Below, in pieces: positions 8,239 through 15,076 of a DNA stretch of 23,595 nucleotides (positions within the stretch are counted from its first letter, which is position 1; the number at the start of each line of letters is the position of its first letter). Source of the DNA: an uncultured Comamonadaceae bacterium (GTDB lineage: Bacteria > Pseudomonadota > Gammaproteobacteria > Burkholderiales > Burkholderiaceae); contig CAMLSD010000079.1 of NCBI GenBank assembly GCA_946482595.1, positions 1 to 23,595 of the forward strand, in the 5' to 3' direction. The notes under the pieces were generated by a model that made no database searches, was not told the DNA's origin, and saw only the letters and a program-made list of their open reading frames with translations. A program made the position numbers and the translations under genes.

Positions 8239-9183
8239 ATGATCTCCTGGCTGATCCTCACTGCAACCCTGCCGACCTCACCGAGCGGTCTGCGGGTGCG
8301 GGTCTGGCGGGCCTTGAAGGCCACCGGGGCCGGGGCGCTGCGGGAGGGGGTGTATGTCCTGCCTGAATCGGCGGCCACGGCAGGGCAGTTGCGGGCGCTT
8401 GAGCAGACGATCGTCGAAGCCGGCGCCCAGGCCTACCTGCTGGTGGTGCAGGCGCGTGATGCAGAACAGGAGGCCGCCTTCAAGGGCTTGTTCGATCGCA
8501 CCGAGGCCTATGAGGACCTGATGCAGTCGGCCCGCGAGCTGCAGCGCCAGCGCAGCGCCATGGCCGAAGCGTCCCTGCGTCGCCAGATGCGCGCGCTCGA
8601 GCAGCAGCTGCATGGCTTGCAGGCGACCGATTTTTTCCCCGGCCCGGCATCAGGCCAGGCGGGCCAGGCGCTGGCCGAGCTGCGCCGGCAGATCGAACTG
8701 CAGTTGTCCGCCGACGAACCTGCGGCGTCCCTCACCCCCATCGAGCCGCGTCGGCGTGCCGACTACCAGGGGCGCACCTGGGCCACCCGCCAGCGGCCCT
8801 GGGTGGACCGGCTGGCAACCGCCTGGCTGGTTGTGCGCTTCATCGACGACTCGCCGCGTTTCATCTGGCTTGCCGATGCGAAGCGCTGCCCTCGTGCGGC
8901 ACTGGGCTTCGACTTCGACGGAGCGACCTTCACACACGTCGGCGACAAGGTCACGTTCGAAGTGATGGCAGAAAGTTTTGGCCTGCTGGATGACCCCGCA
9001 CTGCGGCGACTGGCCGCGATCGTGCACTGCATCGACGTCGGCGGGGTGGCGGTGGATGAAGCCGCAGGGCTGGAGATGCTGGTGCGTGGCCTGCAGGCCC
9101 GACACGACAATGACGACGAATTGCTGGCCGCCGCGATCCCGATGTTCGACGCACTGCTGGCTGCCGCCCGACACACCCCATGA
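8239..9183 (+). CDS. ChrB, chromate-responsive regulator of the chr operon
   Basis: The 314-residue product matches ChrB over its whole length. The N-terminal domain has WLILTATLPTSPSGLRVRVWR then LKATGAGALREGVYVLP, and the C-terminal domain has TWATRQRPWVDRLATAWLV (about 180-198) followed by RFIDDSPRFIW and CIDVGGVAVDEAAG (about 271-284). In characterised chr operons ChrB senses chromate and controls chrA expression. The start at 8239 is fixed by the family N-terminus, yet I see no Shine-Dalgarno sequence before it. A candidate promoter ends 6 bases upstream, so the message may be leaderless. The stop overlaps the chrA start in ATGA, which implies translational coupling. A central stretch of about 95-125 is rich in Arg, Gln and Glu and probably forms a helical linker. 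Confidence 0.93.
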   Translation: MISWLILTATLPTSPSGLRVRVWRALKATGAGALREGVYVLPESAATAGQLRALEQTIVEAGAQAYLLVVQARDAEQEAAFKGLFDRTEAYEDLMQSARELQRQRSAMAEASLRRQMRALEQQLHGLQATDFFPGPASGQAGQALAELRRQIELQLSADEPAASLTPIEPRRRADYQGRTWATRQRPWVDRLATAWLVVRFIDDSPRFIWLADAKRCPRAALGFDFDGATFTHVGDKVTFEVMAESFGLLDDPALRRLAAIVHCIDVGGVAVDEAAGLEMLVRGLQARHDNDDELLAAAIPMFDALLAAARHTP

Positions 9184-10550
9184 CCATGCACCCTGACATT
9201 CCCGCCCCAGCAGCACCCGCCGAAGTGACGCGTGCCGATGCCTTCAGGTTCTGGCTCAAGCTGGGCTTCATCAGCTTTGGCGGGCCGGCCGGGCAGATCG
9301 CGATCATGCACGAGGAGCTTGTCGAGCGGCGCCGCTGGATCTCGGAGAGCCGGTTCCTGCATGCGCTGAACTACTGCATGCTGCTGCCCGGCCCGGAGGC
9401 CCAGCAACTGGCGACCTACATCGGCTGGCTGATGCACCGCACCTGGGGCGGCATCGTGGCCGGCGGGCTGTTTTTCCTGCCGTCGCTGTTCATCCTCATC
9501 GGCCTGTCGTGGGTCTATCTGGCCTTTGGTGACGTGCCGGTGATCGCCGGCCTGTTCTACGGCATCAAGCCGGCCGTGACGGCCCTGGTGGTGCATGCCG
9601 CGCTGCGCGTGGGTTCGCGCACGCTCAAGAACGCCTGGCTGTGGGGGATTGCGGTGGCGGCCTTCGTGGCGATCTTTGCGCTGGCGCTGCCGTTCCCGCT
9701 CATCGTGCTGGCCGCCGCCGCCATCGGTGCCGTCGGTGGTCGGCTGCAGCCGGGCCTGTTTGCCAGCAGCAGCGGCCATCGCAGCACGAAACGGGTGGTG
9801 GGCTCCGCGTTGATCGACGATCACACCCCGGTGCCGGAGCATGCGCGCTTCAGCTGGGCACGCTTTTGGCGGGTGGCCGTGGTCTGCATCGGCCTGTGGG
9901 GGCTGAGCATCGGGGCCTTCACCGTGCTGCTGGGCTGGGATGCCGTGCTCACGCAGATGTCGTGGTTCTTCACCAAGGCCGCGCTGCTCACCTTTGGCGG
10001 CGCTTACGCGGTGCTGCCCTATGTCTACCAGGGGGCGGTCGATCACTACCAGTGGCTCACCGGCCCGCAGATGATCGACGGGCTGGCCCTGGGGGAAACC
10101 ACCCCCGGCCCGCTGATCATGGTGGTGTCCTTCGTCGGGTTTGTCGGCGGCTGGACCAAAGCCGTTCTCGGCCCCGAGGCCTTGTTCCTGTCAGGGGCCG
10201 TGGCCGCCACGGTGGTGACCTTCTTCACCTTCCTGCCGTCGTTCATGTTCATCCTGCTGGGGGCCCCGTTCATCGAGAGCACCCATGGCAACCTGCGGTT
10301 CACGGCGCCGCTGACGGCCATCACCGCCGCGGTGGTCGGCGTGATCGTGAACCTGGCAGTGTTTTTTGCGTACCACGTGCTGTGGCCCCAGGGCCTGGCC
10401 GGCCCCTTCGACATCGGCGCGCTGGTGATCGGCGTGCTGGCCACGGTGGCGCTCGTGCGATTCAAGCTCGGTGTCATCACGGTCATTGCCGCCAGCGCGT
10501 TGGCCGGGCTGGCACTGCAATACATCACGGGCCCATTCGGCTCCCCATGA
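9180..10550 (+). CDS. ChrA, chromate efflux transporter (CHR family, long form)
   Basis: ChrA exports chromate across the inner membrane. The 456-residue length and two homologous halves fit the long CHR type. The first half shows FWLKLGFISFGGPAGQIAIM and the LLPGPEAQQLATYIGW signature. The second half repeats the pattern with LTFGGAYAVLPYVYQ and GLALGETTPGPLIMVVSFVGF. Many hydrophobic segments of membrane length are visible throughout, consistent with about ten or more helices. The start ATG at 9180 overlaps the chrB stop by 4 bp; an alternative ATG lies two codons later at 9186. A superoxide dismutase-rhodanese gene follows after 16 bp in the same operon, as in other chromate-resistance loci where chrC accompanies chrBA. 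Base composition is like that of neighbouring genes apart from the promoter region. Confidence 0.95.
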   Translation: MTMHPDIPAPAAPAEVTRADAFRFWLKLGFISFGGPAGQIAIMHEELVERRRWISESRFLHALNYCMLLPGPEAQQLATYIGWLMHRTWGGIVAGGLFFLPSLFILIGLSWVYLAFGDVPVIAGLFYGIKPAVTALVVHAALRVGSRTLKNAWLWGIAVAAFVAIFALALPFPLIVLAAAAIGAVGGRLQPGLFASSSGHRSTKRVVGSALIDDHTPVPEHARFSWARFWRVAVVCIGLWGLSIGAFTVLLGWDAVLTQMSWFFTKAALLTFGGAYAVLPYVYQGAVDHYQWLTGPQMIDGLALGETTPGPLIMVVSFVGFVGGWTKAVLGPEALFLSGAVAATVVTFFTFLPSFMFILLGAPFIESTHGNLRFTAPLTAITAAVVGVIVNLAVFFAYHVLWPQGLAGPFDIGALVIGVLATVALVRFKLGVITVIAASALAGLALQYITGPFGSP

Positions 10551-10566
10551 TTCAAGGACCCAGACC

Positions 10567-11496
10567 ATGACCCTGCAAGCGGTGGCTCTCCCGTTCGACC
10601 CTTCGGCGCTGGAGGGGCTGTCCGAGCGGCTGATCCGCAGCCACCATGACAACAACTACCGGGGCGCCCTGGCGCGGCTCGACGCGATCACCACCCGGTG
10701 GCGCACGCTCGCGCCGCATGAGGTGCCGGGTTTCGAGCTGAACGGGCTCAAGCGCGAGGAACTCCTGGCGGCCAACTCGGTGTGGCTGCATGAGCTGTAC
10801 TTCGACGGGCTGGGCGGTGCCGGCCTGCCCATGCCGCCAGCGATGGCGCTGGCCCTGAGCGCGAGCTTCGGCAGCCCCGAGCGCTGGCAGGCCGAGTTTG
10901 CGGCGATGGGGCGGGCGCTGGGGGGCGGATCGGGCTGGGTGTTGCTGAGCTACTGCCCGCGGCAGGCGCGGCTGGTCCACCAGTGGGCCGCCGACCATGC
11001 CCACGCGCTGGCCGCGGGCGTGCCGATCCTGGCGCTCGACATGTACGAGCATGCCTATCACATGGACTTCGGCGCCGCGGCGGCAAGGTATGTCGACGCC
11101 TTCGTTGCGAACATCCACTGGCCCCGGGTCCATGAGCGCTACATCCGCGCCGTGGGCGCGGCGAGCGAGTCCGTCGGCATCGCGATCGCCGACGTGGTGG
11201 ACGGCGCCCGCTTGATCGACGTGCGCCGTGCGGCAGTGGTCGAGTCCGCTGCGGACCAGGTGGGCGGCGCACGCTGGCAGGATCCGGCGCGGGTCGACGA
11301 GTGGGCCGGCGAGGTGGCAGGGGCCGGCGGCGGGGCGGTGATCGTCTACTGCGTGCATGGGCATGAGGTCAGCCGGGCCACGGCGCTGCGGCTGCGGGCA
11401 CATGGCGCGCAGGCGTACTTCCTGCGCGGTGGCCTGGAGGCATGGCGAGCGGCCGGTCGCCCGGTCGGGCCCAGGCCGGTGGCGCAGGTGCCGTGA
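10567..11496 (+). CDS. ChrC-type Fe/Mn superoxide dismutase fused to a rhodanese domain
   Basis: The 309-residue protein joins two domains. Residues 1-200 are an Fe/Mn superoxide dismutase of the ChrC type, with all four metal ligands apparent: His26 or His27 in RSHHDNNYRGA, His75 in VWLHELYF, and Asp158 and His162 in LALDMYEHAYHMDF. Residues from about 205 to 305 form a rhodanese fold with ARLIDVRR and an active-site loop beginning at Cys262 (YCVHGHEVS), then LRGGLEAWRAAGRPV. In chromate resistance the dismutase would remove superoxide produced during Cr(VI) reduction; the rhodanese part recalls ChrE of some chr operons. AAGGA lies 8 bases before ATG 10567, which excludes the longer open frame from 10471. 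The fusion is specific enough to merit attention, and I assign chrC for the first domain only. Confidence 0.88.
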   Translation: MTLQAVALPFDPSALEGLSERLIRSHHDNNYRGALARLDAITTRWRTLAPHEVPGFELNGLKREELLAANSVWLHELYFDGLGGAGLPMPPAMALALSASFGSPERWQAEFAAMGRALGGGSGWVLLSYCPRQARLVHQWAADHAHALAAGVPILALDMYEHAYHMDFGAAAARYVDAFVANIHWPRVHERYIRAVGAASESVGIAIADVVDGARLIDVRRAAVVESAADQVGGARWQDPARVDEWAGEVAGAGGGAVIVYCVHGHEVSRATALRLRAHGAQAYFLRGGLEAWRAAGRPVGPRPVAQVP

Positions 11497-11533
11497 TGCC
11501 CGGCGGTGAGGGTTTTGGGGCGTTTTATGAATC

Positions 11534-11561
11534 TGGACTAATTTGCGCTGTGCAATAAAAT
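11534..11561 (+). promoter_or_regulatory. Candidate promoter of the orphan ATPase gene
   Basis: TGGACT (11534-11539, four of six matches to the -35 box) and TAAAAT (11556-11561, five of six matches to the -10 box) are spaced by 16 bases in an AT-rich patch between the chr operon and the ATPase gene. Transcription would begin about 7 bases after the -10 box, at 11568-11569, which is the start codon itself. Confidence 0.45.
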
Positions 11562-11568
11562 CCCCGAA

Positions 11569-12744
11569 ATGGACAAGATCTTCCACCGCACGGCGCTGGC
11601 CGAGCAGATGGCCCGGCAGTTGCTCCACCCCGGCGTGCTGGACGAGGGGCTGCGGTCGGGTCTGTTCATCTCGGGAGTGCGGCGCACGGGCAAGACCACG
11701 TTCCTGCGTGCCGATCTCGTGCCTGCGCTCGAGGCGGCCGGGGCGCTGGTCATCTACGTGGACCTCTGGTCCAACACCCAGGCCAATCCTGCCGCGCTGG
11801 TGCATGCGGCCATTCGCAAGGCACTGGCCGAATGGCAGTCGCCCGTGGGGGCGCTGGCCGAACGGCTGCGCAAGCTGCGCCAGGCCGACATCGCCGTGGC
11901 GGGTTTCAAGTTCGGCTTCAAGGTCGAAACGGTGGGGACCGACGGTGGCCCCACCCTGGCCGAGGCCTTCACGCAGGTCGTCGACCAGGCCAGGACCGAC
12001 GTGGTCCTGATCGTCGACGAGGTGCAGCAGGCGATCACCTCGGAAGAGGGCAACCAGTTGCTGCTCGCCCTCAAGGCCACGCGCGACGCGATCAACCCCC
12101 GGCCCGGCACCCCCGGCCATTTCCTGTTCATCGGCACCGGTTCGCATCGTGCGCTGGTCAGCGAACTGACCGCGCGCCGCAACCAGGCTTTTGCCGGAGC
12201 GATCTCGATCCCGTATCCCGTGCTCGACGCCGACTACGTGGCGCACCTGCTGGAGCGGCTCAAGGCCGAAGGCATGACGGTGCAGCCCAGCCTGGACGTG
12301 GCCACCCAGGCCTTTCGCACCCTGGGCGCGCGGCCGGAAGAACTGCTGCGTGCGCTGCGCGAGCTGCGCAGCTTGCTGCCACCCCAGGCCGACCCCGACG
12401 CCTATCTGCCGGTGATCGCCGGCACCCTGCGCTCCACGGCCGCCGACGTCGAGCTGATGAAGGTCGAGCAGCTGGGGGCCCTGGCGACGGCCGTGTTCGA
12501 GCGCATCGCCCGCTCCGGTGCAGATGCGCGCGGCCTGTTCGCGGCCGATGCGCTGGCCGAGTACCGGCAGGTGATCGGGCGCGAGGTGCGCGCCGATGAA
12601 GTGCAGGTCGTGCTGAACGAGCTGATGCACGCCAATGTCGTGATGCGACGCGGTCACGGACTGTACGGCCTGACCGATCCGTTCGTGCAGGAGATCTGGA
12701 CCGAGCGCCACTCGCTGCTGCAGCCCCCGGGCGACAGGGCCTGA
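11569..12744 (+). CDS. Orphan AAA/P-loop ATPase with C-terminal winged-helix-like region
   Basis: The 391-residue protein has Walker A GVRRTGKTT (about 36-44), Walker B VVLIVDEVQQ with Asp150-Glu151, and a sensor-like FLFIGTGSHR (about 185-194). This resembles the archaeal-type (STAND-like) ATPases that bind and hydrolyse ATP. The C-terminal part, about 320-385, ends in ALAEYRQVIGREVRADEVQVVLNELMHANVVMRR, which looks like a winged helix. No partner gene with a clear link is adjacent: the chr operon is upstream on the same strand and the LysR gene is convergent. ATG 11569 is the only reasonable start, since the Walker motif lies close behind, but no ribosome-binding site precedes it and a promoter ends 7 bases upstream. 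Its role is unknown; nothing here shows defence, replication or transposition. Confidence 0.82.
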   Translation: MDKIFHRTALAEQMARQLLHPGVLDEGLRSGLFISGVRRTGKTTFLRADLVPALEAAGALVIYVDLWSNTQANPAALVHAAIRKALAEWQSPVGALAERLRKLRQADIAVAGFKFGFKVETVGTDGGPTLAEAFTQVVDQARTDVVLIVDEVQQAITSEEGNQLLLALKATRDAINPRPGTPGHFLFIGTGSHRALVSELTARRNQAFAGAISIPYPVLDADYVAHLLERLKAEGMTVQPSLDVATQAFRTLGARPEELLRALRELRSLLPPQADPDAYLPVIAGTLRSTAADVELMKVEQLGALATAVFERIARSGADARGLFAADALAEYRQVIGREVRADEVQVVLNELMHANVVMRRGHGLYGLTDPFVQEIWTERHSLLQPPGDRA

Positions 12745-12777
12745 GTGCCGCCGAGGGTGCGGCGCACCCGCGCTGCA

Positions 12778-12803
12778 CGCTGGTCGACCCGGCTCAACCA
12801 GCG
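12778..12803. terminator. Weak candidate bidirectional terminator between convergent genes
   Basis: CGCTGGT at 12778-12784 pairs with ACCAGCG at 12797-12803 around a 12-base loop, overlapping the last codons of the LysR gene. It lies in the short gap between two convergent genes. There is no T-run on either side, so it may be fortuitous. Confidence 0.2.
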
Positions 12804-13726
12804 CGCAGTGTGGGGTCGGCCAGCATGGCCTGGGCGGCGTCCTGCATCAGCTTGCGCAGCCAGACCAGCCCCGGGTCGCGGGTGCGGTGCCGGTGCCACT
12901 GGATGGCCTGCTCCAGCGGCGGCATCGGCAGCGGCATCGGCAGCAGCGTGACCGGTGAAGCGGGCTGCATGCGACGCGCCAGCATCGCATGCACGGTGGC
13001 CACACGCTCGGTACCGACCACCAGGAAGGGCAGCACCGCAAAGCTGTAGGTCGTGACCTCGATGCGGCGCGACAGCCCGTAGCGCTGCACGAACCAGCTC
13101 TCGAAGGCCGGCTGATCGGTCTGGTAGGGCAGCATGACCGCATGGCCCGCGCTGGCGTAGCGCTCGAAGGTCATCGGGGTGCGGACATGGCTGCTTTCGT
13201 TCCAGACCACACAGGCGAAGTCGTCGTTGAACAACACCTCGGTGGGGTGGTCGGTCGAGCAGAAGGCCTTGGGTATCACCAGCAGGTCGGCTTCGCCTCG
13301 CTCGAGGGCGCGTGACGGACTGGCCGTCTGCGGCAGCAGCTTGAAGCGCACCGTGCTGTGCTGCTTCGCTGCAAGCGCCAGGGCGTGCGGCATCAGCACG
13401 TCCATCGAATAGTCCGAGATCAGCAGCGTGAACTCGCGGTCGGACGCGGTGCAGTCGAAGTGCGGCTGGGCTGCGATCGAGGTGTCGATGCGCACGAGCA
13501 CGTCGCGCACGGCTTCCTGCAGCATCTCGGCGCGTGGGGTGGGCTCCATCTGCCGACCCACCTGCACCAGCAACTCGTCGTCGAAGTACTCGCGCAGCCG
13601 CGCGAGTGCATTGCTCATGGCCGACTGTGAAAGATGCACCCGCTCGGCAGCGCGCGTGATGCTGCGCTCGGCAAGCAGCGCATCGAGCGCCACCAGCAGG
13701 TTCAGGTCCAGCTTGTTGAATCGCAT
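12794..13726 (-). CDS. LysR-type transcriptional regulator, NodD/NahR-like
   Basis: The 310-residue product begins with a helix-turn-helix typical of the NodD/NahR branch: LDLNLLVALDALLAERSITRAAERVHLSQSAMSNALARLR (first 20 residues and following, about 7-46), then FDDELLVQVGRQMEPTPRA. The rest is the co-inducer-binding domain of two alpha/beta lobes. Members of this branch often respond to aromatic or other small catabolic effectors. The gene diverges from the flavoprotein/DUF1302 operon across a 133-bp gap to the leader ORF. That gap contains an ATC-N9-GAT box within an 18-bp palindrome, so control of that operon, and of itself, is likely. Starting at ATG 13726 fits the family N-terminus, although GGAG lies unusually close to the start codon. 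It converges with the ATPase gene. Confidence 0.92.
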   Translation of the reverse strand: MRFNKLDLNLLVALDALLAERSITRAAERVHLSQSAMSNALARLREYFDDELLVQVGRQMEPTPRAEMLQEAVRDVLVRIDTSIAAQPHFDCTASDREFTLLISDYSMDVLMPHALALAAKQHSTVRFKLLPQTASPSRALERGEADLLVIPKAFCSTDHPTEVLFNDDFACVVWNESSHVRTPMTFERYASAGHAVMLPYQTDQPAFESWFVQRYGLSRRIEVTTYSFAVLPFLVVGTERVATVHAMLARRMQPASPVTLLPMPLPMPPLEQAIQWHRHRTRDPGLVWLRKLMQDAAQAMLADPTLRAG

Positions 13727-13755
13727 CTCCAGGGCCCAGGGTTAACCCGAAAAGT

Positions 13756-13776
13756 ATCCGCCGCATCGATGCGGCG
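13756..13776 (+). promoter_or_regulatory. Candidate LysR box within an 18-bp palindrome
   Basis: CGCCGCATCGATGCGGCG at 13759-13776 is a perfect 18-bp palindrome. Overlapping it, ATC (13756-13758) and GAT (13768-13770) give ATC-N9-GAT, the form of NodD boxes, and T13757 to A13769 give T-N11-A, the general LysR motif. A weak promoter TTGCTG (13794) with TAATCT (13816) and a 16-base spacer lies downstream. It would put the box near -65 of the catabolic operon, as expected for LysR activation. A second short palindrome, GGGTTAACCC, lies at 13739-13748. Confidence 0.5.
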
Positions 13777-13859
13777 CATGGATCCAAACCATTTTGCTGG
13801 GTGCCTTGCTGTTTGTAATCTCTCGTCAACCCGATTCCCAACAACAACGGAGACAACGA

Positions 13860-13919
13860 ATGGCTTGCGGCCCTTCGGCAGGTGAACTCGTGCCTACACA
13901 ACGCAAGGTGCGGCCATGA
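13860..13919 (+). CDS. 19-residue leader ORF coupled to the flavoprotein gene
   Basis: A short frame MACGPSAGELVPTQRKVRP starts at ATG 13860 behind a very good ribosome-binding site, GGAGA at 13849-13853 with 6-base spacing. That site is as good as the one before the aldehyde dehydrogenase gene, with which it shares the CGGAGACAAC sequence. Its TGA at 13917-13919 overlaps the ATG at 13916 of the next gene, so ribosomes ending here could restart there. It has no recognisable domain and no run of one amino acid, so it does not look like a classic attenuator. It may serve to couple and meter translation of the operon, or the peptide may be incidental. The downstream gene has its own weaker site, AAGGTG at 13905-13910. 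Confidence 0.5.
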   Translation: MACGPSAGELVPTQRKVRP

Positions 13920-15037
13920 CACAGCGACTCATGCGAGTCTGTGTCATCGGTGCAGGCGTGGCCGGCCTGTGCTGCGCGCTCGCTGCCGCCAGCCGCGGGC
14001 TGCGCGTGCACCTGCTGGACGAGGCGGCGCAGCCGGGCCATCCGCATGCCCACATCGAGGTGGTGCCCAGCATGCTGCGCGACCTGGTGGCGCTGGGCGT
14101 GGGCGATGACTGCGTGCGCGCCGGTTTTGCCTATCACGGCATCGATGTGATCGATCGACATGGCCGGCACCTGTTCGAGCTGCCCACGCAGCGCCTGACC
14201 GGCCCGCGGTTCCCGGCGGCGCTGGGCATCCGTCATGCCGACCTGCATCAGCTGCTCGAACGGGCCGCCATCGGCTGCGGTGTGCTGCTGAGCAAGGGCG
14301 TGCGTGTCCTGGGTGTGCAGCAGCAGGCGGACCGGGCCCGCGTGGACGTCGAGGGCAGGGACCCGATCGAAGCCGATCTGGTGGTGCTGGCCAGTGGCGC
14401 GGGCAGTGCCCTGGCGCACTCGCTGTTCCCGCAGGCGCAGGCACCGGCCGACCTGGGACAGGCCTGGTGGTACACGCTCGTGTCGCGCCCGGTGACGCTC
14501 GATCGTCCCTTGATCGCCTTTGCCGGCAGTGGCCATCGCGCCGTGCTGGTGCCGGTGCGGCACGACCTGGCCGGCCTCGCGCTGAGCGAACCCCGGCAGC
14601 CCGATGGCCGCACGGCATGGGTGGCCCACCTGCGGCAGGTGCTGGGCATGTTCCCGCCGCAACTGCGCTCGCTGGGCGAGCGGCTCGATGCCGACGCGGC
14701 CATCACGCTGAGGCCGGCCCGTTCAGGCCTGCTGGCGCTCCCCTGGCACCGAGGCGCGGTGCTGGCGGTGGGTGAATGTGCCCACTGCCTGCCGCCGCAC
14801 TTCGGGCAGGCGGCGGCACAGGCCGTCGAGGATGCGCGCGTGCTGGCGGACCTGCTCGGACAACCGACCGACCGCGCGACGCTGTTCGCCGCGTTCGAGG
14901 CGCGTCGCGCCGCGCGGGTGCAACGCATCCACGAGATCACGCAACTGGCCGCCCGCTGGGACCTGCAGCCCGACGGCCAGGCCGACCTGAGCCAGTTGAT
15001 GGAGCGACTCACCCACATGGTCGCCCAACCCGCCTGA
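13916..15037 (+). CDS. FAD-dependent oxidoreductase of the PHBH/UbiH fold
   Basis: The 373-residue protein has the N-terminal dinucleotide-binding motif VIGAGVAG (Gly12, Gly14, Gly17) with an acidic end to the second strand (LLDE, Asp36-Glu37). Near the C-terminus, GECAHCLPPHFGQAAAQAVEDA (first 20 residues and following, from 286) is the counterpart of the GD-AH-xxP-xxGQG-xxxAxEDA region. It therefore belongs to the aromatic-hydroxylase/UbiH class, which uses FAD and NAD(P)H to hydroxylate a substrate. Two hallmarks differ: the GD motif reads GE (286-287) and the DG motif reads LASGAGS (158-164), without the Asp. It may bind NAD(P)H differently or catalyse another reaction, for instance a reduction or dehydrogenation. 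It is the first full gene of the operon divergent from the LysR gene, and the DUF1302 gene follows after 39 bp. Confidence 0.85.
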   Translation: MTQRLMRVCVIGAGVAGLCCALAAASRGLRVHLLDEAAQPGHPHAHIEVVPSMLRDLVALGVGDDCVRAGFAYHGIDVIDRHGRHLFELPTQRLTGPRFPAALGIRHADLHQLLERAAIGCGVLLSKGVRVLGVQQQADRARVDVEGRDPIEADLVVLASGAGSALAHSLFPQAQAPADLGQAWWYTLVSRPVTLDRPLIAFAGSGHRAVLVPVRHDLAGLALSEPRQPDGRTAWVAHLRQVLGMFPPQLRSLGERLDADAAITLRPARSGLLALPWHRGAVLAVGECAHCLPPHFGQAAAQAVEDARVLADLLGQPTDRATLFAAFEARRAARVQRIHEITQLAARWDLQPDGQADLSQLMERLTHMVAQPA

Positions 15038-15076
15038 CGCCCACCCCGCTTCACACGAGGACAAAGGAGACATTCC

